From Hermatobates lingyangjiaoensis (taxonomy: Eukaryota; Arthropoda; Insecta; Hemiptera; Hermatobatidae): a DNA stretch of 64,000 bases. Positions within the stretch are counted from its first letter, which is position 1. Every line of letters begins with the position of its first letter. This document shows positions 11,110 to 23,476 of this stretch, piece by piece. The notes below the pieces were generated by a model. It had not been told where the DNA came from. It saw only the letters and a list, made by a program, of their open reading frames with translations, and searched no databases. A program made the position numbers and the translations under genes. The stretch is from NCBI GenBank assembly GCA_026182355.1, contig JAPFBL010000084.1, positions 12,735,001 through 12,799,000 on the forward strand. The letters run 5' to 3'.

Positions 11110-11345
11110 ATTGCACACATTTGCTCAAGAAAAATCAGAAAAAAGACTAAGATTTTTAGACCAATACAAATGGTCTTGGTCAGAGATAAAGTGATACTGA
11201 AACAAGTGAAACAGATATTACATCTATTGTTTTAGTATGAGTCTCACTCTAATAAAGACCGCTTGTTTTGGTTGAAAGACCTTAGTCATTTTTGTAATGT
11301 CTTACTGTGTTTTATACGTTTATATATATATATATATATATTAAT
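11110..11345. repeat. P1 unit and (TA)n tract
   Basis: A degenerate P1 palindrome contains both the inverted (CAAATGGTCTTGGTCAGAG) and direct (AAGACCGCTTGTTTTGGTTG) halves. It is followed by a TA tract at 11321-11341. Confidence 0.5.
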
Positions 11346-11485
11346 ATATTGAATTCTGGATGAATCTGTCATGACGGTGGGAGCGACTTCATGGAAGAGC
11401 TTCACTGAGTAATGGCTTTCGTTAGAGCCGGAAACAATAGAGTCGAAAGAGGAAAAGTAAAACCTATTTGGTCAAAAAGTAGCCA

Positions 11486-11488
<3 letters not shown>
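11346..11488. other. TA-bounded segment, unknown
   Basis: A 140-bp segment lies between two TA tracts, with GC-richer sequence (GACGGTGGGAGCGACTTC). It is probably another terminal unit, but no second copy was seen in the window. Confidence 0.3.

Positions 11489-11522
<34 letters not shown>
11489..11522. repeat. (TA)n microsatellite
   Basis: Pure AT tract. Confidence 0.95.
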
Positions 11523-11524
<2 letters not shown>

Positions 11525-11529
<5 letters not shown>

Positions 11530-11720
11530 AGTGATAAATGAAATGCGATTCAGAAGAACAGATTACACTTTAAATAAACTGTGACACAAAGAAAGAAATA
11601 TAGCAATAGGACTCACTTGTCCATATTTCGACCGTTATGGCGCTCGTCTTCAGGAGAAGAAGTGAATTGACGGAGGGACGATAGTCAACTGAAGATATCT
11701 CTGGTTTCAGGGCTAAAGCA
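11525..11720 (-). repeat. P6 terminal unit with hammerhead-like core
   Basis: The minus strand reads CTCCTGAAGACGAGCGCCAT, then AACGGTCGAAATATGGAC. CTGAAGA (11653-11647) and GAAA flank a GCC/GGT hairpin, which is the layout of hammerhead strands separated by stem II. The unit adjoins a (TA)n tract. Only one copy is present in the window. Confidence 0.45.
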
Positions 11721-12340
11721 GGGTTGCTGAGAAGAAGAAAATAAAAAAAAAGAACAAGTCGAGATTGAAATAAATTTAAAAAAGAATAAAAGGGATGAAA
11801 GCAGAAAATGTAAAAAAAATATATACAAAATTTAAAATATTTAATTAAAACAAAACTAAAAGGAACGTAAAAAACTATAACCTACGTTTCTTTCTATCGA
11901 AGTCCTGGATCGCATTTCGTTTTTCACTTATAAAGCATGATTAGTGCAGCCCTCTAACTTCTGTTATCAGTTTTTATTTCTTCTATTTATTTCTCTTACC
12001 TATTTTAGCTTCACTTCTTTGGTTTAATCTTTTTTTACTAATTTTTCCTTTTTACATTATTTGGATTTGATTTTTTGTTGGTTTTTAATTTATTGTCCTA
12101 CGTTTACTTCCATTCAATTTGTTTTTAAAAATTTGTTATCATGAATCCCATCATCTCCCACTGTTTAAAACAACTTCATACTGAAGTTGTCCACAACACT
12201 GGACTGTGTTGTGCAATATTTCATTGAGGAATCTTCGTCGGGGGTGATGGACTTGCTGATCCTCAAACACATCCTTAGCTGACTATATCTGATGTCGCAT
12301 TCTGCGGTTTTTTTTTTAATTTTAAACAGTAATATAACAC
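11721..12340. other. Unassigned AT-rich sequence
   Basis: No recognisable gene or repeat. Confidence 0.45.
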
Positions 12341-12341
12341 C

Positions 12342-12427
12342 CACACACACACACACACACACATACACACACACACACATACACACACACACACACACCC
12401 ATATATATATATATATATATATATATA
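12342..12427. repeat. Compound (CA)n (TA)n microsatellite
   Basis: A CA-rich tract with a few TA interruptions runs directly into a TA tract. Frames read through it give only repetitive Cys/Val or Tyr/Ile peptides. Confidence 0.97.
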
Positions 12428-12429
12428 AA

Positions 12430-13520
12430 TTTTAAAGAAATAATATCTGTTTTTCATGGACTTTCAAAGTAATGTTGGTGAATGATGGAGGCAAAAACTT
12501 TTCGTGTCCATTCACTAATTCGTTTTCGAGAATATACAAATTCAAGTTGAATAAGTATCTCGGACCATACTTATGTTTCACATATCATTCAGGAAACGTT
12601 GTGGGTACGCTCATTTAAAAATCAATATACACTTATCATACCACTTAAACAGTAATCAGTCCATCTTGTGTTAATTATTGGAATTTTAAGTAAACCATTC
12701 CAAATACTGAAGAATATTTAAGCGAAAAAAATCTCAAACCCTGTAATAGGTAAGAAAATAATCCTTTATTGAAAATGTGTTAAAAACGCTCTTTACGCTT
12801 ACTCCTCGCTAACTAAAGCCAGGATGATTATATATTCAATTATTTCTGTAATCTACCAATGTAGATGTAGACACAATATTTTGTTTCTCAAGTAAAATAT
12901 AAATAAATAAAATAAATTTATATATGGGACATAATATCAGAGAAGCAAGTTATTTAATCATACAAAAATTTGACTTTGAAGTCAGAACAAGGAGAGACCA
13001 CACCCGCAATACCAAAAACGAACGTGCTGCATGCTATAGCTAATCAGCTTGTGGTTAACCAGACCCTTTTTTTGAGGCTTTGTATAGTTACTGTATTGCT
13101 GTCAGTTAAGGTAAACCTCAAAGTATGTAGAAGTCACGTTAGTGAATTTTGTTTCTGCTGTGCGAACTTGAACGGGAGATTGTCACCTTAAACCACGTGA
13201 TTGGTATTATCAGTGGAGGATATGTACATAAGAGATTAAAAAAATAATTATCAGCAAGTTTAGATTTAAAAGTAGAAGTTGTTAGGATATCACTTAATGA
13301 ATTCTTTCTTTGTTCCTACTTTAAAGAATATTGACATCAGGTTTCTAGAGTAAAAAACCACTTCTAAGAGATATGACTATATGCTTTGCCTAGTGGGGGG
13401 ATAACTGTTATTAAATACTGCAGCCTCGGAGTGATTATGAACTACTAACTTTCTGAATACATATGACAAACAAATGCAAAATTCACTAGCTATGAAAGCA
13501 GATATTGTGTGGTATTTACT
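12430..13520. other. Unassigned sequence
   Basis: A 73-codon plus-strand frame (12970-13191) has mixed composition but no motif I recognise. Nothing else was identified. Confidence 0.4.
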
Positions 13521-13527
13521 CATGATA

Positions 13528-13832
13528 ATGAAGTAAATATATTATGTCTTCACCACAAGGAATTCATTTTACGACGCGTTTCGAACACTTAGTGCTTATC
13601 ATCAGGCACATCTGCCTCAGAAGAGGTGCTCAGTGATTGAACAGTTAACAGACCTCAACAGGTTGCTGTTAACTTCTCAATCAATGAACACCCCTTCTAA
13701 GGCAGATGTACCTTATGATGTCAGATTATGATTACACTATTATATTATATTATATTACACTTATGATTTTACACTATGTCTTTGAAACACGTCGTAAAAT
13801 AAATTTCTTGTGATGAAGCCCTGAGATATTTT
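13528..13832. repeat. P8 terminal units as a large inverted repeat; best hammerhead candidate
   Basis: The left half (CTTCACCACAAGGAATTCAT to about 13655) and right half (about 13665 to CTTGTGATGAAG near 13818) are inverted copies. The right one is interrupted by a TATAT-rich insertion at about 13735-13765. On the minus strand of the left half, CTGATGA (13605-13599), a GCAC/GTGT hairpin, GAAA (13582-13579) and CGCGTC follow in order. This matches the strand order CUGANGA, stem II, GAAA, short stem III, GUC. ACGCGT is self-complementary, as in hammerheads that act as dimers. Confidence 0.55.
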
Positions 13833-13834
13833 CC

Positions 13835-14145
13835 TCACTAAAATGCAAAATTGTTGTAACCTATTATATTCTGTCATCAACTGTCCTTTTAGTAAGTAAA
13901 ACGTAGTAATGGGATAAGGAGCACGTCTATCAGGTGGTATTACAAGAAATAGTAAACGTATGATTAATAAGGAACAAATTTCTTTTCCTAACATAATTCA
14001 TAGAAAAGTAGGTGATATCTGCCAACCAAAAATATAAACAAATCCGAGAAATAGTTTTTTTTTATTAATCATAGAAACTGATTTTTTACACGCTCTGTTA
14101 AAAAAGTTTGCATTTACTGTTTACTGTTCGCTCTACTTTCCTTAA
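13835..14145. other. Unassigned sequence
   Basis: No recognisable feature before the long TA tract. Confidence 0.45.
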
Positions 14146-14148
14146 TCG

Positions 14149-14150
<2 letters not shown>

Positions 14151-14207
<57 letters not shown>
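14151..14207. repeat. (TA)n microsatellite, about 57 bp
   Basis: One of the longest uninterrupted TA tracts in the window. Confidence 0.98.
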
Positions 14208-14209
<2 letters not shown>

Positions 14210-14233
14210 GTATATTTGGGGAACAGTCCTTCA

Positions 14234-14420
14234 TTTATACATGTGAGATTAAATTTTCTGCCCACTTTTGTCTTAATTAGTTTTCTGGATTTCTTTTCCA
14301 AATCTCGTAGTCTTACTTTCACTTCTTTAGTAATGAAATGAAATTAAGACTACGAGATTTGGAAAAGAAATCCAGAAAACTAATTAAGACAAAACTGGGC
14401 AGAAAATTTAATCTCACACA
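14234..14420. pseudogene. Inverted pair of PLE N-terminal coding fragments
   Basis: Two inverted arms (about 14242-14325 and 14334-14420) encode nearly the same peptide outward from the centre. On the minus strand it is RLRDLEKKSRKLIKTKVGRK, followed by FNLTCINEGLFPKYTN. On the plus strand it is RLRDLEKKSRKLIKTKLGRK, then FNLT, before a TA tract. The charged 'LxxLEKK..KL' helix followed by '..C...GL.PKY' resembles the conserved segment near the N-terminus of Penelope-like polyproteins. Both arms end in (TA)n. This is a palindrome of two truncated starts, not a gene. P2 terminal units follow directly, which supports a PLE origin. Confidence 0.45.
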
Positions 14421-14439
14421 CATATATATATATATATAC

Positions 14440-14705
14440 CAATTAAAAGAAACGGTCCAGTGGACTTTTTTAAATAAAATAAATTCAAAACGAAGGAAAC
14501 ACACAGAAAGTCACAAGTCACAAACATAACTCACATCGATATTTCGACCATCGTCGTCATCAGGAGGTGTGAAGAGCGAAGAGTCACCGCCCTTCCTGTA
14601 AGACTCTTCGCTTTTCACACCTCCTGATGACGACGATGGTCGAAATATCGATGTGAGTTATGTCTGTGTCTTTCTGTGTGTTTCCTTCGTTTTGAATTTA
14701 TTTTA
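14440..14705. repeat. P2 terminal units as an inverted repeat with hammerhead-like core
   Basis: The left arm (about 14473-14585) and right arm (about 14601-14705) are inverted copies ending at AATAAAATAAATTCAAAACG and its complement. The right arm on the plus strand has CTGATGA (14624-14630), a CGAC/GTCG hairpin, and GAAA (14642-14645), followed by the self-complementary ATCGAT. Shorter P2 copies lie at 47.70-47.82 kb. A (TA)n tract borders each side. Confidence 0.6.
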
Positions 14706-15022
14706 TATATATATAATATATATATATGATAAAGTAAATGGGAAAAACATCATAACGATCATAATTTCTAATCGCGCCTGAAATGATAATTCTTTCACTT
14801 AAAATAATAATTGAAAATAAAATAAAAATAAAAATTTCCAATCATAAAAATTAAATGTTATTTTAACAAAAAAAATATTATCTAGGTTTATTCAATGAAT
14901 CTAGTTTCAGTGACATTTTAAAAAGATTTATTTAAAGGAATTTTGTTCTCAAAAGAAATCTAACCTACTCAAACTCTCCTGACTAACAAGTTTACTGACA
15001 TCTGGTGGATTAACTTAGATCA
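14706..15022. other. Unassigned sequence
   Basis: AT-rich, with no feature recognised. Confidence 0.45.
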
Positions 15023-15029
15023 CTCCATT

Positions 15030-15760
15030 TAGTTTTCTTACTTTACTATAACTAAAGTATAGTGATCGTGAAAAAATTCAATCAGGTGATTTTAACAGAA
15101 TTACATATTTTGAAATCCCTAAAGTCGTTTTATGAAGTTTTTTCGATGGTATCTGTGTGCATGTGGGTGGGTAGGTGTGTGGATTGGTGTGTGCGTGTGT
15201 GTGTATCCAAAAATTTGTGTAGGCGTACTGCCCACAATCTTTGATGGGTCAAATTTATATTTTACAAAAAAAATGGGCCTCATAGGGTAGATGAACCCTA
15301 TTGTTTGGGAGCAATTATGCATCATGTGAGTCACTTATTTGGCCAAAATGTTTTTTTAGATAACATTTTTTTTCCTCCTAAAACACTAGCCCTAGAGTTT
15401 TGCAATTTTAGCATCATCAATGAAGCAACAAAAGCAATAACAGAAAAAAAATCGTCATATTTTTTAAATAACTATCATTTTTTTTCAATAAAATACAAAA
15501 ATTTTGACTTATGATGCAATCTGAAAGCTTGTTAGGACGATACAAGCCATGCCGTTTGACAAATCAAAATAAAATTAAACCTAAAAATGGAACATTATGT
15601 GTAAAAAAACTGACGTAATTTTTTTTATATTATATTAACAAATGGGGTGTTACAGCACTTCTTCTGTTTCAGAAAATGATTTTTGACGCTAATAGACATA
15701 TTATAAAAACTGAATATTTATTCTGGACTAATGGATCACCTGATACACATATACATGTCT
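15030..15760 (+). repeat. TAR family copy, 5' part
   Basis: It begins TTACTTTACTATAACTAAAG and continues TATAGTGATCGTG. It matches the minus-strand copy at 19.9-21.6 kb for roughly 700 bp. Shared blocks include GTCGTTTTATGAAGTTTTTT, a GT-rich patch, TAGATAACATTTTTTTTCCT, TTTTGACTTATGATGCAATC and ACAAGCCATGCC. No coding sequence was recognised. It appears truncated on the 3' side, since the GTAGGCCAC terminus is absent. Confidence 0.6.
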
Positions 15761-18344
15761 TAAATGAATAACTTCGTCTTTGATCTTCAAAGTACAAGGA
15801 AGCCAGATATATGTCATTAAATATAACATACCAGATACTAATTTTTCAATATAATTTGTTTGCAAAATTATGATATAATATTTAGTTTAAAATAATTATT
15901 TATATTTTTCTCATATTTTATAAATATCATATTATCATAAAAAGATATTTTATTTTTAAATCATGTCATATTTAATAAAGATTAATTTTTTGAGTATATC
16001 TTGAAAAATTAACATAGGTTTAATCCATTCAATTAATTTTACTTGAGTAATTCTCTCCTTTTGTTCGAAATGATACATAATTCTCTTTTCAGTAACATGT
16101 CGTGCTAATGTTTATTTATCTGCAAGCCACTCACTCAATACTTGCGACCAAATTTACTTTTTTATAGAAATAATAGTGAATCAATTGAGAGGTTGACAGA
16201 TAGGTGGAAGTGAATAGTTGTCCATTTAGTCACTATCAAGTATCCAAAATAATAAATGATTCTTTTTTCTATTTTACTCTTATTTTTAAATGTCACTTGC
16301 CACATTTCAGGATTCTATAATTACTTGGAGTAGGGAAAATTTCTTGTTTTCACTTAATGAACAATAAAAAACTGTTATCACGGTCCGATATTCACAAACA
16401 CTACTGTTTTTTCCAGCCAACAACAATTCTTTATTAAGTTTGTTTATTAACTCAGCTAAATATTACAACCAACAGCAAGTTTACTTACTTTTCGAACATG
16501 TACTCACTTCCTTGCAAATCAATATCCAAAGAAATCTGAACTGGTCTGCACTTAACTTTGATTAATGAATTTAATTAACTCAGTTATTGTAAAATGTTGC
16601 TATATTAATTTTTTCCAATTATAAAAACTTAAGTAATAGTTATAGATTGCAGCTTTCTGCTTCACCTATTGTACAAATATTAAAAACAACTAAATGAGTT
16701 GAAATAATGTGAACACACTGAATTAAACAACCAGTAAGTCAAACTTTACCTAAATTTGAAATTGCACAGAGATACTATTCACATACTATTTATTAGTCAC
16801 CCTCCTTAATCATACTTATTCTGGTAAGTGTAAAAATTGACTTCAACAGACAGTTAAAATTTTTTTTTTTTTTTATTTCTATTCGTAGAACTGCAGAACA
16901 TACATTGATAAGTTTAATATAAACTTATATTAACGTCACGTGAAGTAACGTCACAATGCCTAGGTCAGAGGTAGATAAACAACAGTTCTTCATTGCACGA
17001 GTGGGGCTCTTGTAATTTGACATGGTGTCATAAGAGAGTTCATTGGTCTGCTTAGATAGACCTTCGAAATGAGGTCCATCATTTCAGAGTCTGCAATACT
17101 ATTTAACGCCTGACCTATATCATCAGTCACTCAAGGAGCTAAGGCTGTCACAAGAACCCAACAACTCAACCTGCAGGGAGGTCACAAGAACAACTATAAA
17201 TTATATGTGTTCAGTTTGGTTCAACTCTGCAATGACATTGTCTCCAGGTTGTCCAAGACAAATGTGCACATCATATAGCCAGTGCTTCTATCTATTCTAG
17301 AAATATAGTTATTTCTCTAGGTTCGTCAAACAATCATTGTATCTAATCATTGTATAAATCATGAATACCATGATTTATTCTTATTCTGACCGCCAATGAA
17401 AACTAAGAGCAAAATTATATTACTTTTCTGTTACAACTGCAATCAAGGCCTTACTTGAGAAATAAAAGACGAAAAAAAGTTAATATGAGGTACTGTGTTG
17501 GCAGTCTACAATCTACAGGATATTAATAAAAGTGATTCAACTGACTCCTTTTAGTAATCTGACACCCTCTTCGCTAATACAGTTTTCTGTGTTCTTCCTT
17601 GTTTGGTAGTTATGAAGTGCTACCGTCATCATTAAAATAACCCTGTAATGAAAGTGCAGTAAATACCATTTCATTTTTTTTCTAGTCGCCTCAATTTATG
17701 TTTTATTATTTGTTTTAAATATTGTTTCACTTTGTCTTTTGCTAATTATTTGAGGAAAAGTGTTTTTTACCGGCATCCACATAATCTACCGTTTTATATA
17801 TGTGTTTCCCTACATATAAAACAGTTCACTGAGATGGAAAATGGGACTTTAATTAATCTTTCATTCCTAAAAATGTCAATTTTTACAGTCGGTATGACTA
17901 CAATTTAGCACATCCAATAACTTTTAAATATTTAGAATATGTAAAACTGACGAATTTCTATTGATTTTATTTTACTCTATAGTCGTTTTATGTATATATT
18001 CTGTTACCTATATGCCATTTTTCATAGCATTCGTATTAAAGCAGGGCTGCTCCCTAAACAATACAAACATTTTGTATTGAATTATCAAAAACAAATCAAC
18101 AAACTAAATAAAATAAAAAACACACCGAAGAAAACAAGAAAACGCACTGCGATATTTTGCCATCCATTACTATTTATTTACCAACTATTACTAAAATCAT
18201 TACCATCAGAAGGGTAAAGTAAATCACTGAGAAGGTAAGCAAAAACAGTCTTCCAAACGGCTCACTCCACCTTCCATATGACGACTGATGTCAAAATATT
18301 GTAGTCAATTGTCATGTTTCCTGTGTAATGTTTTCTGTGCTTTT

Positions 18345-18346
<2 letters not shown>
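15761..18346. other. Unassigned AT-rich sequence
   Basis: No gene or transposon end was recognised. A somewhat GC-richer patch lies at about 17000-17300 but contains no open frame or motif of note. Confidence 0.45.

Positions 18347-18347
<1 letters not shown>

Positions 18348-18379
<32 letters not shown>
18348..18379. repeat. (TA)n microsatellite
   Basis: Pure TA tract. Confidence 0.95.
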
Positions 18380-18381
<2 letters not shown>

Positions 18382-18384
18382 TAC

Positions 18385-18515
18385 AATGTAGAAAAAGAAT
18401 CATAGAGAAATTAAAAGCACACTATGTGTTTCCCTATGTTTTTTTTCTACATTGAACTATATTTGTCCGTTTCGGATAGTATTTGCAACGAAAAAGTATA
18501 TATATTTATATATAA
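18385..18515 (-). repeat. P3 terminal unit
   Basis: It matches the P3 units at 7.75-7.92 and 47.84-48.01 kb through the blocks CCCTATGTTTTTTTTCTACA, GTCCGTTTCGGAT and CGAAAAAGTATATATATTTA. TA-rich sequence lies on both sides. Confidence 0.5.
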
Positions 18516-18529
18516 AGAAAAAAAAATTT

Positions 18530-18744
18530 TTTTTTTATTAGGGCTTGGTCAGTTCTTCAGGTTCAAATAAAACTCCCATTGTGAAAGTTTCAGTGTGTAT
18601 TGAAAACCTTTTTCAAACGTTAAAAATGAGAGTCTTATTTGAACCTGAAAAACTGACCAAGTCAGTTAAAATAAAGAATATAAAATTTTTAGATATTAGA
18701 TAAAAAATTGTATTTTGTTTTTATTGCTCGGTCGATACTTTTAT

Positions 18745-18745
<1 letters not shown>
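18530..18745. repeat. P5 terminal unit, inverted pair
   Basis: It contains GGTCAGTTCTTCAGGTTCAA and, 95 bp later, the inverted TTTGAACCTGAAAAACTGACC, then CGGTCGATACTTTTATCAA before a TA tract. It is a more diverged relative of the P5 array at 5.75 kb. Confidence 0.6.

Positions 18746-18747
<2 letters not shown>

Positions 18748-18789
<42 letters not shown>
18748..18789. repeat. (TA)n microsatellite
   Basis: Pure TA tract. Confidence 0.95.
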
Positions 18790-18792
<3 letters not shown>

Positions 18793-19910
18793 TGTATTGT
18801 AATTATGCGTTTCGTTATAATAAGAATGAATGAAGATGTGAGCTTATAAAAAATGCCTTAAACATAAAACATTAGCTTCGAAAGTTTAATTTGAATCTGG
18901 AAAACTTTTTAAAAGATGTATATAGACATACATTAACTTATAAAATATAGCTTCTATAGAAAGCCACTTACACTTACTTTGTCGAAAAGTTAGTAGGTCT
19001 ATAGAAACCTCGTAAACATAGTCAACAACTCAAATATTGTTAATTTAATAATTTTTTTGTAGTGGTTTATTGTAATTCTTATTAAATTAGTAATACTTAT
19101 TGCCTCAAATTATGGTGAAGATGTAAATATATGTCGAAATGTTGGTTATCATTTAAAAGCCTAACTCTCAAAAAATATTAGATGGTATATGTTAATAAAA
19201 ATGTCAAGAAATGTGTAATGAATAAATATATAAATAACTCAATAGGTTATTAGTACTTTAGCCACCCTCTAGTCCTGTGATTTAATTTGCTGTATATACA
19301 GAATAAATTTTAATATTGTTTTCAAAAACACATAATTAAATTGTTATTTTATATTCTTCTATGAAATTCTATGTAAGTTTAAAGCAAATACAAAAATGGA
19401 GCATACTAGTAGAAAGTGACTGAGGAGTTTATTGTGTTCGTATCTGTTGTCACATGATGCCGGACATCCGTAACCAGATCGATAGGTGTTTGTATGGCAC
19501 AATTAAGAAGGACCGATTCATATGTTAAACAACCATTAAGAGACCATTACAATGGTTTGTAAAGGTGAAGTCAGATAATCCAATTGGTAAACTCTAAATT
19601 TAACTCCAGGCTCCAAACTCCTAACTGTTAAATCTTTAAGTGTGTTTGCCAGTTGGTTTTTTGATAGTTTTGTACTTCCAAGCAACTCAGCAATCTATCA
19701 CTTTTTGCCTAATCAACCTACAGGTCATTTAAGGAAACCTCAAATAATGATCCTGCACTAAAGTCCAACAAACTACTGTTTTTGATATATTTAAGTATAA
19801 GCTGGATGTTCAACACTTCTCATCTCAGTTACTACAAACAAAATATGTTTTAACACTCCCTCCATAAATGTACAATAATTCCTTTCTCATTACATCATTA
19901 AAACCTTTGA
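18790..19910. other. Unassigned AT-rich sequence
   Basis: No gene or repeat terminus was recognised. Confidence 0.45.
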
Positions 19911-21605
19911 GAAAAATCAGGAGTGGCCTACTCTCAACTTTGTTATAAATAAATATATTATCAAACTTCTTGGATATATAATACATACTGTCTCATTAGG
20001 CATAATATAAATATCTCAATGAGAGTTGTATGTATAACTAATTAGTATAAATAAAGCATATCAGTTTTGAAAAGCGAGAGTGTAGATTTCGTGTTACAAA
20101 ATAATCTCTTACAGGAGAACATGGTATTTGTTTCAATAGCCAGTGGATCTCATACATAGTTTATTTCATACATAGTAAATGAAAATTTAAGACAAAAATT
20201 TCCATTTATTTAAAAAACTTCAAAATATTCTGATTTTCCCTGAAAAATGTCAGAAACATGTAAGAAAAAATGTTTTAAGACAATTTTTCACTTAAGATGT
20301 AGGGTAATTTCATGAATTATTTTTCAAAATATGTTTTTAATTTTGAATTATGTTTTACATTTTTGGTCTTTTATAAAATTACTAATTCGGGAATTTTATG
20401 GCATGCTAACGTTTTTTAAAAAAAATCAATTATCTTTTTCTTAGTCAAATATCATAATAATCCGATTTACTGTGAGTGCTACCATTTTCTTGTGTACTGT
20501 ACTCAGTTATAAGGTTGCTGTGAATATATATAATTAGAAAATATATATTAGTAATTAGCCAGTTTTACATACTCAAATCAATATCAAAGCCAGCTGTTCA
20601 GTATAACTTAGAACTGTTATCGCTGGAAGCTTGAAATTATTAAATATAATAGATATGAACAAGGAAAGAGTCCATTCCTTACACTTCAATGTAACCGAAA
20701 GATGCTACGATTCATAAACACAAAAAAATTTACATCTGATATTAAGTTTTGTTCAAGGGTACAATATATAGATTGATTAGATTATTTGTGAAACAAATCC
20801 ATCATACCATGTAAAGCATCAGAAAATATATGTTTGATTAGCGTTGATTTTTTACATATAAATTACACTTTGCCGTAATGAAAATTTCAAAAATTTTTTT
20901 ATAAATGCTAACTTGCTGCTAATATTTTGGCAAAATTTCATTGCTTTTTAATAAACCGGTAAGAAAAAAAGAAACATTTTCTGGAAACAGAAAATGTACT
21001 CTTATGCCTCTTGGTAAATGTAATTTGAAAAAAAAAAATAAAAAAAAATGAAAAAAAAATGCTTCAACTGATTTTCTATTTAATGTTCCACATTTTAGGC
21101 ATAATTTCATTTTGATCCGTAAAAGGCATGGCTTGTATCGCCATTAGAAGCTTTCAAATTGAATTATAAGTCAAAACTTAAACATTTTATTAAAAAAAAT
21201 ACTTCTTGTTGTTTTAAAAATCTGAGAAGATTTTTTGATTATTACTTTTGTAGCCTCAAAGATAATGCCAAAATTTCAAGACTCTAGAATGAGTAGTTTA
21301 GGAGAAAAAAAATTTGTCTAAATACAGGTTTTTTGCAAAAAAATTGTCTTTTCCATCATGCATAATTGCTCTCAAACTATATAGCACAATTTTTGTGGAA
21401 AATATCAATTTGATCAATAAAAGATTCTGAACAAAGTGTTTAAAAACTTTGCTAAATACTCATCGACCCACTCACCCACGCACAGATATCATCGAAAAAA
21501 CTTAATGAAACGACTTTTGGGACCTAAAAACTTGTGATTTCGTTAAAATCTGGAAATTGATTTTTTTCTCGATCACTATACTTTAGTCATAGTCAAGTAA
21601 AAATC
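19911..21605 (-). mobile_element. TAR family, apparently complete non-coding copy
   Basis: On the minus strand it runs from GATTTTTACTTGACTATGAC (about 21605) to GAGAGTAGGCCACTCCTGAT (about 19911), about 1.69 kb. Its first ~700 bp match the copies at 15.0 and 24.3 kb. Its middle matches 8.0-8.5 and 58.8-59.7 kb. Its last ~100 bp share the GTAGGCCAC end with the copies at 27.8, 37.3, 51.9 and 59.9 kb. No reverse transcriptase or RNase H is visible, whereas copies with the same ends at 24.3-27.8 and 49.8-51.9 kb do carry them. I infer a non-autonomous derivative. Target-site duplications were not resolved, so the transposition class is uncertain. Confidence 0.55.
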
Positions 21606-23476
21606 ATAGCATTACGAACCATCTTAATTTCTTGCATTTCAAAAATCGAAACTTTATATTTATTTAACAATGTACTCTTTACGAATCACCCTATTCTATT
21701 TTAAGTGCTACATTTATCAAAACCAATTTTGACTACCTCAATATAAATCGAAAACGAGTGGTTCTGTCGCTTAAATGAGTTGTAAGTTGGCTGAATAGTG
21801 CTTAAAACAGCAAAATTAACTAAGATATAATATATGCATAGTACCATTACATTCAACTATATATTATTAATTTAAATTTCAGTGACGTCACACAAATTTT
21901 CCTTTCTTTAGCATTTTTTGTTGAAATATTCCTCACGAAAGGGTTCGCAGGAATATGAAGCAAAGACCGGTTTCCCAGATCACCCTAAAGTATTAAAATA
22001 TACCTAAATATAAATATCAAATTTAAATATTAGATTCAACTTTTTAATAGAATATCATTAAATGAAGAAAATTAAATTACAAATTCTAAAGATTTATGGA
22101 TTTTGTAGCACAAAATCTAGAGAAAAACTTCTAATAACATAACAATATAAACGAACAGAACTGCAGATTCTTGGGCCACAAGATGGTCTCCCTTCACAGC
22201 TCTGTACAGTGCGACTTAAATAAAGAGAAATATACCCATGGTTATGTTTATGATTCTTGAGAAAATTAGTTTTGATGCTTGTTAACACATCAAATTCCTT
22301 TTATTAAATATTATAATGAAATTTAATGGTCTGAAAGTATCATGTAATTCACAAGTTAGTGAATGTTTTCATTTTTTTTTTTTTTGATTCACCTGACATG
22401 ACAGTATATGTGAGAAGAAAAAATTAAACTTTTAAGAGTGTTATTTATGGTACTTTGCTCTTTGGGGTAGTGGAGAGGACAACAGTCCAGAATAACTAAA
22501 CATTGTATTCCCAATCCGTGCAAGCTATTTTACTTTCAATGATCTATTTGAAAAATTGAACAATCAAAGTATTGCACTGAATTCATTATACATTTTGATA
22601 CTCTCTGAGTTCACTATAGTAGATTCCACGAATTGCTCTGTCTGTTTATATGTTTGAGTAAGTTATTTCAAAAAACAAAAGCAATATAACCATCACAATT
22701 CATTTTTAAGATACGTTTAGGCGTGAGCTGGAATAACAAGTTCAGCTTTAATATTGTAATTTCATAGGAGGTACTTTATTTGAAAAGAATTGTTTTTTTA
22801 CGAGTTGGTAGAAATATGTCAATACAATCTCTATGGTTCAGACTTTTTAGTTGACATTTAATAAGCGCAAGGTGATCTGCAAAGAAATTATCATTCAGAG
22901 TCGAAGTTTAGAAAACTTTTCTGGCAGAGGAATAAATTAACCTTTAAATTGCTCTGATTAAGTTGGAAGTTCACAGATATTAAAAAAAAGTTAACAAAAT
23001 ATAAATAATAAATGTATAATTGATTCAGGTTTGATTAAACTGATAGACACAAATCAAAGAGTTTTGCTTTACTAAGTAATAAGCCAGCAATGTAACCTGA
23101 CGTTCATCTTTCTTTAACACTCCTGTTGAGAAATCAAAAAAGAAAGCTTTATTCCGGTTTATCCTAAACGTTATTACGAATAATTGATTATTTATTAATT
23201 GAAGTGAAAATTATTAATAATGAATTAGTATTGTAGTTATTATTGAAGACTGTAAGCAAGAAAAGTGTATAATTAGGTAATAATAAACTCAATGGAAGTA
23301 TACCATAATTCTTTACAATGAGTAAATGAAAAAAATCATGATTTCTAACATGATTTTTTTTTTTAAATTACGTTACTAGTCACCACACTTATTATATTGA
23401 TCATGGACCCTGATTAAGAAGCCATATCACTGAATTGATTCATTTAAATATTTGCATTATTTTGTGGCTTCATAAT
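21606..23476. other. Unassigned AT-rich sequence
   Basis: No gene recognised. A 64-codon minus-strand frame near 22.1-22.3 kb has no identifiable motif. Confidence 0.45.
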
